Counted from the stretch's first letter, positions 1 through 9,424 are shown. The stretch is DNA of 64,000 bases from an uncultured Comamonadaceae bacterium (GCA_946482595.1 CAMLSD010000010.1:10509-74508), one strand, 5' to 3'. Notes: generated by a model not told the origin, from the letters alone. Numbers and translations are program-made.

Positions 1-1444
1 ACATCGACTCGACCAGGCGGTCGATGTCCTGTGCGTCGTGCCAGAGGTGGGTCGAGATGCGCACGCCGTAGTGCTGCGCGGTGGCGCCGATCACCTCGAA
101 GTTGGAGTTGCGGATCACGAAGCCCGGGGTGTAGTCCGACAGCATGCGGGCCACGAACTGGTTGGACTTCTGCTGGTTCATCACGTCGGACGCGTTCTTG
201 AACGGGTTGAAGCAGGTCAGCGCCGACAGCAGCTTGGGATCGTCCTTCGGCGAGTACAGCGAGCCCACGCCCCAGCGCTCGACGATCTTTTCCTTGAGAT
301 AGGACGACAGCGTGATGTCGTAGGTCTCGATCTTCTGGCGGCCCACCGTGTCCCACATCTCGCAGGCGCGCGCCAGGGCGCGGAACATCGGCACATGCAG
401 GCTGCCGCAGCTGGTCACGCTGGCGGCGATGTCGAAGGTGGCGGTGCCGTTGGTGGTGCGTGCCAGCGTGGAGTACGAACTGCTGTGCACCGGATACCAC
501 TTGGGCAGCGGCAGCGGGTTCGAGGCGCGGATCTTGTTGCGGATCACCAGGATGCCGGTGGAGCCCGGGCCGCATTGCCACTTGTGGCCGGCACCCGACA
601 TGAAGTCCACCCCCAGCGCACCGTAGTCGTAGGCCATCATGCCGGGCAGGTGGGCACCGTCGACGATGCTGATCAGCTCATGCGCCTTGACCACACCCAT
701 CAGGTCGGCGATGGGCAGCATGGTGCCGGTCTTGTAGGTCGGCGACGACCACATCATCGCGCGCACCCGCTTGCCCTGCGCCTTGAGGGCGCGGATGCGT
801 TCGTCGAACAGGTTCACATAGGTGGCTGCCGTCTGGTTGTTGCCCACCGGCATGGCGATGCGCGACACCTCGATGCCGTAGCGGTCGACCGCGATCGCCA
901 GCGGCGTGTTGCCGCCGCCGTGCTCGTGATTGGTGGTGACGACCACGTCACCGGGCTGCCAGTCCAGGCCGAGGATGGCGTGGCACATGCCCGACGAGGT
1001 GTTGGCCGAAAACGCCAGCTCGTCACCGTCGACGCCGAAGCCCGGAGCCACCTTGGCCCGCAGGTCGGCCAGGTTGCCGTAGCCGCTGCTGGAATCGGCA
1101 GCCTTGGCGAAGTTCTCCTGCTGGAAGACGTCGAGCACCACCTGGGGCATCGAGCCGCCGGTGCCGATGTTCATGTAGGTCTTTTCGGGCTTGAGCACGA
1201 ACATGTTCTGCACGTTCGTCCAGAAGGCCTCGTCCTGCACCAGTTGCGCCCGCAGGCTTTCGGCGGCCGTCTGGCCATTGGCGCCTCCGCAGGCGGCCAT
1301 CAGCGGCGCAAACGTGGCCGCTCCGGCGCCGTAGCCGAGGATGCGCAGGAAGTCGCGCCGCTTGGCGCTCCAGTGGGCCGTGCCGTCGCGCTGCAGGGCG
1401 GCCTCGGCGGAAGGGGGCGTTGTGCGGTCGTGCAGTGAATCCAT
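1..1444 (-). CDS. Tat-exported class V aminotransferase (isopenicillin-N-epimerase-like), 3' end outside window
   Basis: PLP-dependent fold-type I enzyme of the class V aminotransferase / cysteine desulfurase / isopenicillin N epimerase group; the substrate is unknown. Reading from ATG 1444, an N-terminal twin-arginine signal (RRDFLR, residues 29-34) is followed by a short hydrophobic stretch ending in LMAAC (Cys52), which could be a lipobox. The body has the TNHEHGG motif, the SPTYKTG region, an IVDGAH motif (Asp contacting the cofactor) and SGAGHKW with the presumed Schiff-base Lys288. The C-terminal part is cut by the window edge at base 1. It is divergent from the two-component pair at 1793, and the 348 bp between them carry a CTACGCA direct repeat. 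The family call is firm; export and lipidation are inferred from the N-terminus. Confidence 0.85.
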   Translation of the reverse strand, partial: MDSLHDRTTPPSAEAALQRDGTAHWSAKRRDFLRILGYGAGAATFAPLMAACGGANGQTAAESLRAQLVQDEAFWTNVQNMFVLKPEKTYMNIGTGGSMPQVVLDVFQQENFAKAADSSSGYGNLADLRAKVAPGFGVDGDELAFSANTSSGMCHAILGLDWQPGDVVVTTNHEHGGGNTPLAIAVDRYGIEVSRIAMPVGNNQTAATYVNLFDERIRALKAQGKRVRAMMWSSPTYKTGTMLPIADLMGVVKAHELISIVDGAHLPGMMAYDYGALGVDFMSGAGHKWQCGPGSTGILVIRNKIRASNPLPLPKWYPVHSSSYSTLARTTNGTATFDIAASVTSCGSLHVPMFRALARACEMWDTVGRQKIETYDITLSSYLKEKIVERWGVGSLYSPKDDPKLLSALTCFNPFKNASDVMNQQKSNQFVARMLSDYTPGFVIRNSNFEVIGATAQHYGVRISTHLWHDAQDIDRLVESM

Positions 1445-1557
1445 GCTGACTCCAGGTTCGGGGTTGATGCACCTCGGGCCGGTTCGATGTTTCGGACCGG
1501 GCCCGGCTTGGAGTCCAGTTTATGGATTCACGACAAACTTTCCATGTTTTCTTTCCC

Positions 1558-1574
1558 CTACGCAGTACTACGCA
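1558..1574. promoter_or_regulatory. Paired CTACGCA direct repeat in a divergent intergenic region
   Basis: The 348-bp gap 1445-1792 separates the Tat aminotransferase from the NarL-type sensor kinase. It holds no convincing gene, although one frame stays open through it. CTACGCA occurs at 1558-1564 and again at 1568-1574, a 10-bp period that puts both copies on the same DNA face. That is typical of a binding site for a dimeric regulator. The neighbouring LuxR/NarL-type response regulator is the natural candidate, which is inference only. Confidence 0.3.
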
Positions 1575-1792
1575 AATGGGGCGCACGGGTGAATGCGCAG
1601 CTTGGCCTGATTATTGCTGACGGGTTGGTGCTGGACACGCCTGCAATGGACGGAAGGAGTTGTGAACGCATGGCCCGATGGGTGGACCTAGGTTTTACAC
1701 CAATATGGTGCGCGGTGGCGGCCACAGTGGCGGAATTTGGTGCGAAACTTCGCATCGGCCAAGTCACCCACCGTCCTGTCCGAGGGCCAGCC

Positions 1793-3181
1793 ATGAAACT
1801 GAAACTGGTGTTGATGTCCACCGCCCTGGTGCTGGCCGCGCTGGGAACGGTGGCGGTCATGGTGCGGCATCAGACGCTCAAGCTGGCCAGCCAGGAGCGT
1901 CAGCGGGTGCTCTCGCTCTACGAAAGCAGCAAGGAGGGCGAGCTCCGGCACTACGTCGAGCTGGCGCGTTCCGCGGTGCTGCGCCTGGCGCAGGCCACTG
2001 GCGACGTGGGGGTCCTGCAGAAAGAAGCCCTGGCCGTGCTGTCCCGGATGCATTTTGGCAAGGATGGTTACTTTTTTGTTTATGACCAGCAGGGCAACAT
2101 ATTGCTGGATCCGGCCCAGATGGGCATGCAGGGAATCGATTTCTGCGACCCGAATCAACCCGAAGGACAGCTCCAGGCGAATATGCTGCTGACCGCCGCA
2201 CGCAAAGGCGGAGGGGTGGTGACCTATGATTGGCAAAAACCATCGTCACAGACTTATTCACGCAAGATGTCGTATGTGGTGCCGGTCGGTCCCTGGAACT
2301 GGGTATTGGGTACGGGTATTTACATGGACGAGGTCTATGAAACCCTCGACCAGATCGATCAGCTTGCCCAGAAGAATATCGAAGACACCTTGCACAGCAT
2401 CTTCTGGATTGCCGGCATCTCGATCGTGCTGATCGGCTCGGCGGGGCTGATGATGAACCTCAGTCACCACCGGATCGCCAGCGAAAAGCTGCGTCACCTG
2501 GCGCGGCGGGTGGTCCGTTCGCAGGAGGACGAAAGAGTCCGCGTGGCGCGCGAACTGCATGACGGTGTGGTGCAGGTGATGGTGTCCTCGAAGTATTTTC
2601 TCGAGACGGCACAGATTCAGCAGGCCCAGCCTGTTGCGGGGCGGGCGCGGCATACGCCGCAGTACCTGCTGGAGCAGGGGCTGTTGCGGCTCAACGATGC
2701 ACTGTCGGAGATTCGGCGTGTGTCGCACGGTCTTCGGCCGGCCTTGCTCGATGACCTGGGCCTGGTGCCGGCGCTGCGCCTGCTGGTCGAGCAGTTGCGA
2801 GCATCGAGCGGTCTGGAAGTGCATCTGGTCGAATGCGGCACGCCGGTTGAACTGCCCACGGTCCACGGTACCGCCTTGTTCCGTGTGGTGCAGGAAGCCA
2901 CCAACAACATCCAGGCGCATGCCCAGGCCTCGCGGGTGGACATCATGCTGGCCTTCAGCGAGCGCCGCGTGACGCTGTCGATCCGGGACAACGGGCGCGG
3001 CTTCGACCTCAAGCGTGTCCAGACCGATTCGGCCGGCGGCATCGGGCTGCGCAACATGCGTGAGCGCATTGAAAGCCTGCAGGGTGAATTCACCATGTCG
3101 TCCAGTGCCGCCGGCACCGTGATCGAGGCGCACCTGACCATCGAACCTGGCAGCACGGACCTGCCGAGTGAGGAGACCTGA
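1793..3181 (+). CDS. NarL-family sensor histidine kinase with periplasmic Cache domain
   Basis: Membrane sensor kinase of 462 aa. It has a TM helix at residues 4-24, then a single-Cache (sCache_2) domain at about 35-195 with the GKDGYFFVYD and GPWNWVLGTGIY signatures, and a second TM at about 202-222. A HisKA_3 dimerisation domain with RELHDG (phospho-acceptor His256) follows, then a HATPase domain with the N box near residue 371, DNGRGF and GIGLRNMRERI. Such Cache domains usually bind small carboxylates or amino acids outside the membrane. I chose ATG 1793 because the TM helix begins directly after it; the frame is open further upstream. The stop overlaps the regulator start by one base (TGATG), so the pair is translationally coupled. 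Confidence 0.9.
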   Translation: MKLKLVLMSTALVLAALGTVAVMVRHQTLKLASQERQRVLSLYESSKEGELRHYVELARSAVLRLAQATGDVGVLQKEALAVLSRMHFGKDGYFFVYDQQGNILLDPAQMGMQGIDFCDPNQPEGQLQANMLLTAARKGGGVVTYDWQKPSSQTYSRKMSYVVPVGPWNWVLGTGIYMDEVYETLDQIDQLAQKNIEDTLHSIFWIAGISIVLIGSAGLMMNLSHHRIASEKLRHLARRVVRSQEDERVRVARELHDGVVQVMVSSKYFLETAQIQQAQPVAGRARHTPQYLLEQGLLRLNDALSEIRRVSHGLRPALLDDLGLVPALRLLVEQLRASSGLEVHLVECGTPVELPTVHGTALFRVVQEATNNIQAHAQASRVDIMLAFSERRVTLSIRDNGRGFDLKRVQTDSAGGIGLRNMRERIESLQGEFTMSSSAAGTVIEAHLTIEPGSTDLPSEET

Positions 3182-3876
3182 TGCATCCCGAAGACAACAC
3201 CCCCCTTCGTGTCGTGCTGGTCGATGACCATCCCCTGGTTCGTGACGGCATCCGCATGCGGCTGGACGCCACCTCCGACGTGATGGTCGTGGGTGAGGCG
3301 TCATGTGTCGACGAGGCCGTGGCCCTCACCGAAGCCCTGACGCCCGACGTGCTGATCACCGACATCCGCATGCCCGAGGTCAGCGGCATCCAGCTCATCG
3401 CCCTGTTTGCGCAGCGCCACCCTGCCGTGCAGGTGCTGGTGCTGTCGATGCTCAAGGACCCCGCCTATGTGCAGCGCGCGATGGCGCTGGGCGCGCGTGG
3501 TTACGTGCTCAAGGACGACCCGGCGCAGCACCTGGTCGAAGCGATCCGGACCGTGGCCCATGCTGGCGTCTACCTGAGCCCGGCGCTGTCGGACCTGCTG
3601 GGCAGCGGCGTGCCGGCGGTGCGCTCCCACCGCCCGCTGACGCCCAAGGAGTCGGCCGTGTTGAGTCTGCTGGCGCAGGGGCATTCCAACAAGGAGATCG
3701 CCGAGATGCTGGGCGCGTCGATCCGCACGGTGGAGAGCCATCGGCTGCATCTGCGCCGCAAGCTGCGCGTTGAGGGTCGCGCGGCCTTGGTCAAGTACGC
3801 CGTCGACCACTACGACCTCGATCTCGGCAAGCCTGGGCGCGAGCCGCCGGCCGACGGTTCTGGCGACCGACCCTGA
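3181..3876 (+). CDS. LuxR/NarL-family response regulator
   Basis: Response regulator of 231 aa with a receiver domain (acidic pair Asp15-Asp16, phospho-acceptor Asp61 in TDIRMP, and the conserved Lys in YVLKDD). The C-terminal LuxR-type HTH spans about 150-215 (LTPKESAVLSLLAQGHSNKEI, followed by TVESHRLHLRRKL). It is the cognate partner of the upstream Cache kinase, whose stop codon overlaps its ATG. Its targets are unknown; the divergent Tat aminotransferase with the CTACGCA repeat is one possibility. It ends 3 bp from the stop of the convergent gene that follows. Confidence 0.92.
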   Translation: MHPEDNTPLRVVLVDDHPLVRDGIRMRLDATSDVMVVGEASCVDEAVALTEALTPDVLITDIRMPEVSGIQLIALFAQRHPAVQVLVLSMLKDPAYVQRAMALGARGYVLKDDPAQHLVEAIRTVAHAGVYLSPALSDLLGSGVPAVRSHRPLTPKESAVLSLLAQGHSNKEIAEMLGASIRTVESHRLHLRRKLRVEGRAALVKYAVDHYDLDLGKPGREPPADGSGDRP

Positions 3877-3879
3877 GCG

Positions 3880-5736
3880 TCAGCCGCGCAGACTTGCACG
3901 CAGTGCCGCGAGCCCCTCACCGAGTTCGGCTTGCAGCATCGGGACAAACACCTCGGGATAGTCGTTCGGGATGCAGAGCGCCTCGAAGCGTGACACACCC
4001 TGGTTGAGCCGGTAGTGCAGCTTGGCCTGGCGGCCCTGTTCCTGCTGTGCCATCACGTCCTCGACCGAGGCGCGTGTGAGCGCAGCCACGCCGGGTGAAC
4101 CGGCGCACTGCCATTCAACACGCGCCTGATGCAGGCTGATGGCGTCTTCCAGCGGCAGTGTCGGTTCGATGAACAGGGTGTCGACCTGCGGGCCGCCGGT
4201 CAGGAAGTTGCTGCCTCTGGACAGCGAGGTCACGAGATGGCGTCCATCGCTCAGCATGGTCTCGATGTCCACCAGCACCGTGCCACGGGCCGGCGACAAC
4301 AGCACGACACCGCCCGATGCCGGATCACGCCAGGCCCACGAGACCGACTGGTGCCGCAGCAACTGGCGGAACGACGGCCACTCGATCCAGCCCACGGGCT
4401 GCCAGCCCAGCGTGAGCAGCGTCGACGCCGGCCGCTGCAGCGCGTCCTGCCAGTCGTGCTCGAATTCATCGGGCGTGATGCGGCGCATGTCCAGCGGCTC
4501 CAGCGGCAGGCTGGCCAGGATGCGCCCGGCGGTGCTGCCGGCCAGGTGCTGCAGTTCGGCGCGCTGCTCATCATCGGGCGTGTTGCGCACGCCGGCCTGT
4601 TGCTCACGCAGCAGCTCCAGCTCGGCGCTCAGGCGGCTCATGCGCTCCTGCGATGACACCTGCCAGGTGCGCAGCCATTCCTTCATGTCGTCGCTGGCAT
4701 CGTCGGGCAAGACCATGGGCTGCTGCAGCTTGGGCATCGCCTGGTCGATTGCATCGAAACTGGCCTGTGTCAATGCGGTGCGCCCGCCACGGCATTGCTC
4801 GGCCAGGGCCTGCGGTTCGGCGCGCGGGTCGTCCTCGTCAGGCGTGCCGGCGTGAGGCTCAAGCGCAAGTGCCGCTGCGTCATACAGCCGGGCCGCCGTC
4901 GAGTAGTCAGAGATGGCCTGGTGCAGTCGCGCACAACGGGTGAGCAGGTCGCTGTCGCGCGGCTGCCGTGCCAGCGCTTGTTCATGACAGAACAGGGCGC
5001 GCTCGATCAGCAGCGGGTCCCACAGCGCGCCGAACACGTCGACGGCAAATCCCACCGGCAGCGGGCCTTCGCTGTCCATCCGGGCCGGTGCCTCGCTGGC
5101 CAGCGACTCCCAGGCGTCACCAAGCTGGCGGGCCAGGCGGGCATCTTCAGGGTGGGCCGCGCAGGCCGTCAGCAGCAGCGTGAGCCGGAGCCATGGGGCA
5201 TGCAGCCCGGCCTCCGACCAGCGTGTCAGCAACGACACGCAGAAGTCGGCATCGTGCCGCTGGGCCCGCACCAGCGCCAGCAGCCAGCCGCAGGCCTCAC
5301 GTTCGAGCTGTTCCTGCGGTGACGGGGCGTCCAAGCCCGCGTTGTTGTTGTCGTCGATGTCCTCGGCGCCGTCGTGCTCGTCGGCTTCGTCATCGTCATC
5401 GTTATCGTCGCCATCGTCGACCATCAGGAAGGCCCAGCGGCATTGCAGCAGCGCCAGATCGAGCCGGGCCTCGCGGTCGTCGGGGTCCAGTGCGCACAGC
5501 ACGGCCAGGTCGGCGATGCGGGTGGTGTGCGCATGGGCCAGCTCGGCCAGGCGGATGCGCAGGCGGCGCAGCCGGGTGTCGGCCGACCAGGCTTCGATGG
5601 CGGCGTTCAGGCGGGTCCAGAGCGCCTGCGTGTCGTCCGACGCGGACGCGCCGTCGTCGGTGTCGTGCGCGCTGGCTTGCGTCACGGCCTGGTCGACCTG
5701 TGCGGTCAGTGCGTTCAGTTCCTGGTCATTCATCAT
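3880..5736 (-). CDS. Hypothetical protein with acidic insert and TPR-like helical region
   Basis: Protein of 618 aa that I cannot assign to a family. There is no signal peptide or TM helix. A strongly acidic low-complexity insert (runs of Asp with Glu, Asn) lies at about residues 105-135, encoded by GAT/GAC repeats around 5335-5425. The middle third is Ala/Leu-rich and helical with a TPR-like spacing (for example ADLAVLCALDPDDREARLDLA and HEQALARQPRDSDLLTRCAR). The C-terminal 200 residues look globular. Start ATG 5736 overlaps the stop of the upstream esterase gene (ATGA), so the two are cotranscribed. It may be a soluble scaffold or partner protein; no function is claimed. Confidence 0.75.
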   Translation of the reverse strand: MMNDQELNALTAQVDQAVTQASAHDTDDGASASDDTQALWTRLNAAIEAWSADTRLRRLRIRLAELAHAHTTRIADLAVLCALDPDDREARLDLALLQCRWAFLMVDDGDDNDDDDEADEHDGAEDIDDNNNAGLDAPSPQEQLEREACGWLLALVRAQRHDADFCVSLLTRWSEAGLHAPWLRLTLLLTACAAHPEDARLARQLGDAWESLASEAPARMDSEGPLPVGFAVDVFGALWDPLLIERALFCHEQALARQPRDSDLLTRCARLHQAISDYSTAARLYDAAALALEPHAGTPDEDDPRAEPQALAEQCRGGRTALTQASFDAIDQAMPKLQQPMVLPDDASDDMKEWLRTWQVSSQERMSRLSAELELLREQQAGVRNTPDDEQRAELQHLAGSTAGRILASLPLEPLDMRRITPDEFEHDWQDALQRPASTLLTLGWQPVGWIEWPSFRQLLRHQSVSWAWRDPASGGVVLLSPARGTVLVDIETMLSDGRHLVTSLSRGSNFLTGGPQVDTLFIEPTLPLEDAISLHQARVEWQCAGSPGVAALTRASVEDVMAQQEQGRQAKLHYRLNQGVSRFEALCIPNDYPEVFVPMLQAELGEGLAALRASLRG

Positions 5737-6614
5737 GGGGTCTCGTGTGGGGCCTCGGCCCAGGTGTGCCGGGCGACGACGGCCGCGTCGATGTGATCGG
5801 CGTGGACGGCGGCCGTTGCATGGTCGTGGCCGGGCATGAAGGTTTCGTGAGCAGGGCGTGACGGACGGTGCGCATCGGGGTGCCAGAGCGGCATCACCTG
5901 GTCGGCAACCAGCGCCGCCCATTCACGGTACTGCTGCCGGCCGGGGTGGTAGCGGTCTGCGGCCATGTCCTGGGGCTGTGCCCACTGCAGCGACAGGTGC
6001 CTCAGGGACGGATCGGCCGCGCACCACTGTTGCAGGGCCAAATCGAGCTGGCGGGCGCACGCGCCGAGGTACCAGCGCAGGGGTTGCGGTGCGGCCGGGA
6101 GCCTGTGCATCGGCGGCAGACCGGACAGCACCGCAGCGCTGGCGCCGGTGCGCTGGCGCAGCAGCGTGATCAGGGCACGGTAATCGTCGATGAACTGCGC
6201 GGGTGTGCGCTGAGTGGCCACGTCATTGACGCCCAGCGCGCAGACGATCGCGTCGGCCGGCTGCAGTGTGGCCGCTTCGACCAGGGCGAGGCTTTCGGCG
6301 GTGTTCACGCCCGAGCGTGCCACCAGCTGCCATGCCACCGGCGCGCGGATCCGTTCCGAGAGCTGTGCCGCGACCTGAGGCGCCAGTGCGTCTTGTTGGT
6401 GGGCCACGCCAACACCGGCAGCCGAGGAGTCGCCCACCACCAGCACGCGCATGGCAGGTGCCGATGCGACGGCGAGCGATGCGCCTGCGTGCGATGCGGG
6501 GGCCATGCCCTGGCGTTCACCCTCGGGTTCGGGCAGGCGAATGGCGGTGTGCCGCAGCCAGCGCGCCTGCGCCAGCAGCAGCGGCCCGAGCGTGTACTTG
6601 GCAACCAGCAGCAT
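5733..6614 (-). CDS. SGNH/GDSL-type esterase
   Basis: Hydrolase of 293 aa. The SGNH blocks are visible: block I VVGDSSAAG (nucleophile Ser in GDS), block III GVNDVA, and the block V Asp-His pair in DRYHPG. Family members cleave ester bonds of lipids, acylated sugars or thioesters. The N-terminal ~50 residues (MLLVAKYTLGPLLLAQ) are hydrophobic and could be a signal anchor. ATG 6614 is the first start that preserves this segment. It is coupled through an ATGA overlap to the acidic hypothetical protein downstream and divergent from the alpha/beta hydrolase at 6665. Confidence 0.85.
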   Translation of the reverse strand: MLLVAKYTLGPLLLAQARWLRHTAIRLPEPEGERQGMAPASHAGASLAVASAPAMRVLVVGDSSAAGVGVAHQQDALAPQVAAQLSERIRAPVAWQLVARSGVNTAESLALVEAATLQPADAIVCALGVNDVATQRTPAQFIDDYRALITLLRQRTGASAAVLSGLPPMHRLPAAPQPLRWYLGACARQLDLALQQWCAADPSLRHLSLQWAQPQDMAADRYHPGRQQYREWAALVADQVMPLWHPDAHRPSRPAHETFMPGHDHATAAVHADHIDAAVVARHTWAEAPHETP

Positions 6615-6664
6615 GGGCCGGATTGTGGCCGACCCCGGGGCGGCTTGATGGTAGAAAGACGGCC

Positions 6665-7540
6665 ATGACGTTTCAGGATTTGACAGACCCGGAGGTGCGC
6701 ACCGTCGATGTCGGCGGCGCGCTGGTCGACTGTCGCATCGTCGGGCGTGGCGAGACGGTCGTGCTGGTGCACGGTGCCCTGTCGGACCGGCGCACCTGGC
6801 GGCGCCAGCAGGACCGGCTGGCGCAGATGCACCGTGTCGTGTCCTACAGCCAGCGCTACTTCGGCCTGGCGCCATGGCATGAAGGCTGGCCGCCACTCGG
6901 CCCGGCCACTCACGCTGCCGATCTGAGCGAGCTGATCACGCAGCTCGGCGCGGGCCCGGTGCACCTCGTGGCCTGGTCGTATGGCGGACATGTCGCACTG
7001 GCGGTCGCGGTGCGTCATCCGGAGCAGGTGCGCAGCCTGTTCATCTACGAGCCCGGGGTGCCGACCTATGTCACCGACCCGGCCGATCTGGCCGCCTTCG
7101 GCGCTGACGCCCAGTCGATGTTCGGCCCGGTCTTCGAGGCGGCCCACCGGGGTGACCACGCGCTGGCAGCGCGCCGCCTGATCGATGGCTCGGGTGAGCA
7201 AGCGGGCTACTTCGAGCGGCAGCCGCACGAGCAGCAGGGCATCGAGCTGGACAACGCACGCACCCTCCCGCTGCTGTTGTCCCAGCCGGCGCCGCCGGAC
7301 ATTCGCCCCGCCGACCTGGCCGCTTTGCCCATGCCGGTGGCGATCACCTGGGGCGAGCTGTCGCGCCCGGTGTTTGGCGTTGTTGCGCGTGCCGCGGCCA
7401 GGCATGCGCCCGGTCGGTGGCACCACGCCATCCCCGGGGCGCGCCACATGTGGCCGGACGAATCTCCCGATGCCTTTGTTGCAGCCGTGCGTGCCTGGCT
7501 GGATGCACAGGGCAGGCCTGCGGACCCGGCACCGTCCTGA
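6665..7540 (+). CDS. Alpha/beta-fold hydrolase
   Basis: Protein of 291 aa with the alpha/beta-hydrolase layout: oxyanion-hole strand VVLVHGALSDRRTW, nucleophile elbow AWSYGG (Ser), and a C-terminal His in ARHMWPDESP. The acid is likely the Asp/Glu between the last strands. The closest general similarity is to small esterase/lactonase-type enzymes; the substrate cannot be predicted. The longer reading frame upstream is discounted because it overlaps the divergent esterase start region. It is followed after 24 bp by the DUF488 gene, probably in the same transcript. Confidence 0.85.
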   Translation: MTFQDLTDPEVRTVDVGGALVDCRIVGRGETVVLVHGALSDRRTWRRQQDRLAQMHRVVSYSQRYFGLAPWHEGWPPLGPATHAADLSELITQLGAGPVHLVAWSYGGHVALAVAVRHPEQVRSLFIYEPGVPTYVTDPADLAAFGADAQSMFGPVFEAAHRGDHALAARRLIDGSGEQAGYFERQPHEQQGIELDNARTLPLLLSQPAPPDIRPADLAALPMPVAITWGELSRPVFGVVARAAARHAPGRWHHAIPGARHMWPDESPDAFVAAVRAWLDAQGRPADPAPS

Positions 7541-7564
7541 TCCCACCGCTGGAGGCATTGCACC

Positions 7565-7951
7565 ATGGCCTTGCGCATCGTTCGACTGGGTTCACCCCGC
7601 CTGCCTGACGAAGGCACCCGCATCGGCACGGTGCGCCGTCCGCCGCGCGGTGTGCCGCGCAGCGAGTTCGCCAGCGGGAACTGGTACGACGTGTGGTTCC
7701 CGACCTTGTCACCGAGCGTCGAGACGATGAAGCTCGGGCAGACGGCCGACACACCCCAGCAATGGCGTGCCTTCGAGCGCAAGTACCGCGCAGAGATGGC
7801 CGCACCCGAGGCTGCCCACGCCATCGCGCTGCTGGCCACGTTGTCGCACCAGGCCAACCTGTCGGTGGGCTGCTATTGCGAGCAGGAGGAACGTTGCCAT
7901 CGCTCCATCCTGCGCGCGCTGCTGCAGGATCAGGGCGCCGACTTCGCCTGA
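7565..7951 (+). CDS. DUF488 family protein
   Basis: Small protein of 128 aa matching the DUF488 family, recognised by the N-terminal RIVRLGSPR strand, the [11 protein letters not shown] segment and the C-terminal [13 protein letters not shown] motif with its clustered Cys and His. The biochemical role of the family is not established. It ends inside the convergent nuoB-like gene, overlapping its 3' end by 22 bp. Confidence 0.88.
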   Translation: MALRIVRLGSPRLPDEGTRIGTVRRPPRGVPRSEFASGNWYDVWFPTLSPSVETMKLGQTADTPQQWRAFERKYRAEMAAPEAAHAIALLATLSHQANLSVGCYCEQEERCHRSILRALLQDQGADFA

Positions 7952-8550
7952 GCCAGCCTGCCCAGCACCCGGGCGGCGCGACGGATCGAGTCGCGCAGCC
8001 GGCCGCCGGCCGGGCGCTCCACCGGGTCGCGCTGCGCAAACGACGGCCGATGCACCGTGCTGCCTTCGCGGATCTTGCGCTGCAGTTGCAGCACGCCGTA
8101 GAGCAGGGCCTCGGGCGTGGGGGGGCAGCCAGGCACATAGACGTCGACCGGCAGGATGCGATCCACCCCCCGCACGACGGCATAGCCGTGGTGGTAGTAG
8201 CCGCCTCCGTTGGCACATGACCCCATCGAGATCACGTACCGCGGCTCGGCCATCTGGTCGTAGACCTTGCGGATGGCGGGCGCCATCTTGTTCGTCAGCG
8301 TGCCGGCGACGATCATCAGGTCGGCCTGTCGCGGACTGGCCCGCGGGATCATGCCGAAACGGTCGAAGTCATAGCGCGAGGCCGAGGTGTGGATCATCTC
8401 CACCGCGCAGCAGGCCAGGCCGAAGGTCAGGTACCACAGGCTGCCGCTGGTTGCGGCGCGCACCAGATCGTCGGTGCGCGCCAGCATGTAGCCGTGTTCG
8501 GCCAGTGCATTCGCGGAGGAGGGAAGGAAGTCGTGTGCATCAGCGGACAT
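7930..8550 (-). CDS. Orphan NuoB-like complex I subunit (NADH:quinone oxidoreductase B)
   Basis: Protein of 206 aa clearly homologous to NuoB, the complex I subunit that carries cluster N2. The ligand cysteines are all present: the tandem Cys47-Cys48 in [10 protein letters not shown], one in [12 protein letters not shown] and one in [11 protein letters not shown]. No other nuo gene is in the window. Its start overlaps the stop of the AraC-type regulator by 11 bp, so it is transcribed with a regulator and a glutathione S-transferase. It is most likely a second, specialised or relict NuoB copy (nuoB2-type) separate from the main nuo operon. The main-operon copy lies outside this window, which is inferred rather than seen. 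Confidence 0.9.
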   Translation of the reverse strand: MSADAHDFLPSSANALAEHGYMLARTDDLVRAATSGSLWYLTFGLACCAVEMIHTSASRYDFDRFGMIPRASPRQADLMIVAGTLTNKMAPAIRKVYDQMAEPRYVISMGSCANGGGYYHHGYAVVRGVDRILPVDVYVPGCPPTPEALLYGVLQLQRKIREGSTVHRPSFAQRDPVERPAGGRLRDSIRRAARVLGRLAQAKSAP

Positions 8551-9424
8551 GCCCGTCAGCGTAGGCTGCGGTCGCCGCGGTGTCTTGAACGAATCGGACA
8601 TGTGCCGGCCGGAAGGCCCAGTAGCCGGCCTGCTTGTCGACCAGGCAACGACGAAGCTGCGCAGGACCGTGGGCCGTGGCCTCGCGGAACTCCCGCGCCA
8701 TGTGTGCCTGATCCGAGAAGCCGCCGCCATGGGCCAGTTCGGCGATGGGCCGGTCCGAGGCGGCTTGTGCCGTCCCGGCCAGTGCCTGCATGGCGGTTTC
8801 GACACGCTTGATGCGCTGCCATGTCTTGGGCGGCAGGCCAAGGACCTCATTGAAGCGACGCTGGAACTGGCGGCAACTCAGCGCGGACTTCGCTGCGACG
8901 GCTTGCACCGCATGGCCCTCCAGCAGTGCCGCCGTCCAGCCGGTGGCTGCGGCTGGCGCACGTGCCGCAGGCAGCTCGGTCGCCGCGAGTGCGCCAGCGG
9001 CATCGGCCGAGCGAAGCTGGCGCGCCAGGCGCGTGAGCAGCGTTTCGCAGGCTGCCACGCCTGTCAGGTCGTGCAGGCCGTCCCGCAGCGAGGGTGCCGA
9101 CAGGCCGCACCACGCCGGCAGGGCCCAGGGCTGCAGCACGATGCAGGCCGAGTGCAGTCGCCCCTGCGTGCGGGTGGCCAGGGCGGCCGTGAACGGACCG
9201 GTGGCAAAGGCGCCGGGCAAGGGCTCGGCGGCAGGGGTGTCGAGGTGGACCTGGCCCTCGAGGATCAGGTTGATGCTGGCATAGACATTGGCCGGCACCC
9301 AGGCGTCGAGCGCAGGCGCGCCATCGGGCCGGCGACGGACCACCACACACACGACGCCGCACCGCTGCGCGCCCGGCCAGGTGATGACCTCGACCGATTC
9401 GTCGCAGGGAGCCTGGCCGGCCAT
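8540..9424 (-). CDS. AraC-family transcriptional regulator
   Basis: Regulator of 294 aa. The N-terminal ~150 residues form an effector/dimerisation domain. The C-terminal AraC double HTH spans about 185-260: [21 protein letters not shown] for the first helix pair and [20 protein letters not shown] for the second. Its start shares one base with the stop of the GST gene (TGATG), and its end overlaps the nuoB-like start. That gives a GST-regulator-NuoB transcript. The position suggests it may regulate its own operon. Confidence 0.88.
   Translation of the reverse strand: MAGQAPCDESVEVITWPGAQRCGVVCVVVRRRPDGAPALDAWVPANVYASINLILEGQVHLDTPAAEPLPGAFATGPFTAALATRTQGRLHSACIVLQPWALPAWCGLSAPSLRDGLHDLTGVAACETLLTRLARQLRSADAAGALAATELPAARAPAAATGWTAALLEGHAVQAVAAKSALSCRQFQRRFNEVLGLPPKTWQRIKRVETAMQALAGTAQAASDRPIAELAHGGGFSDQAHMAREFREATAHGPAQLRRCLVDKQAGYWAFRPAHVRFVQDTAATAAYADGHVR

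Noticed and set aside
38..1438. A 466-codon plus-strand open frame at the left edge
   Set aside because: It is antisense to the class V aminotransferase, whose catalytic motifs are intact.
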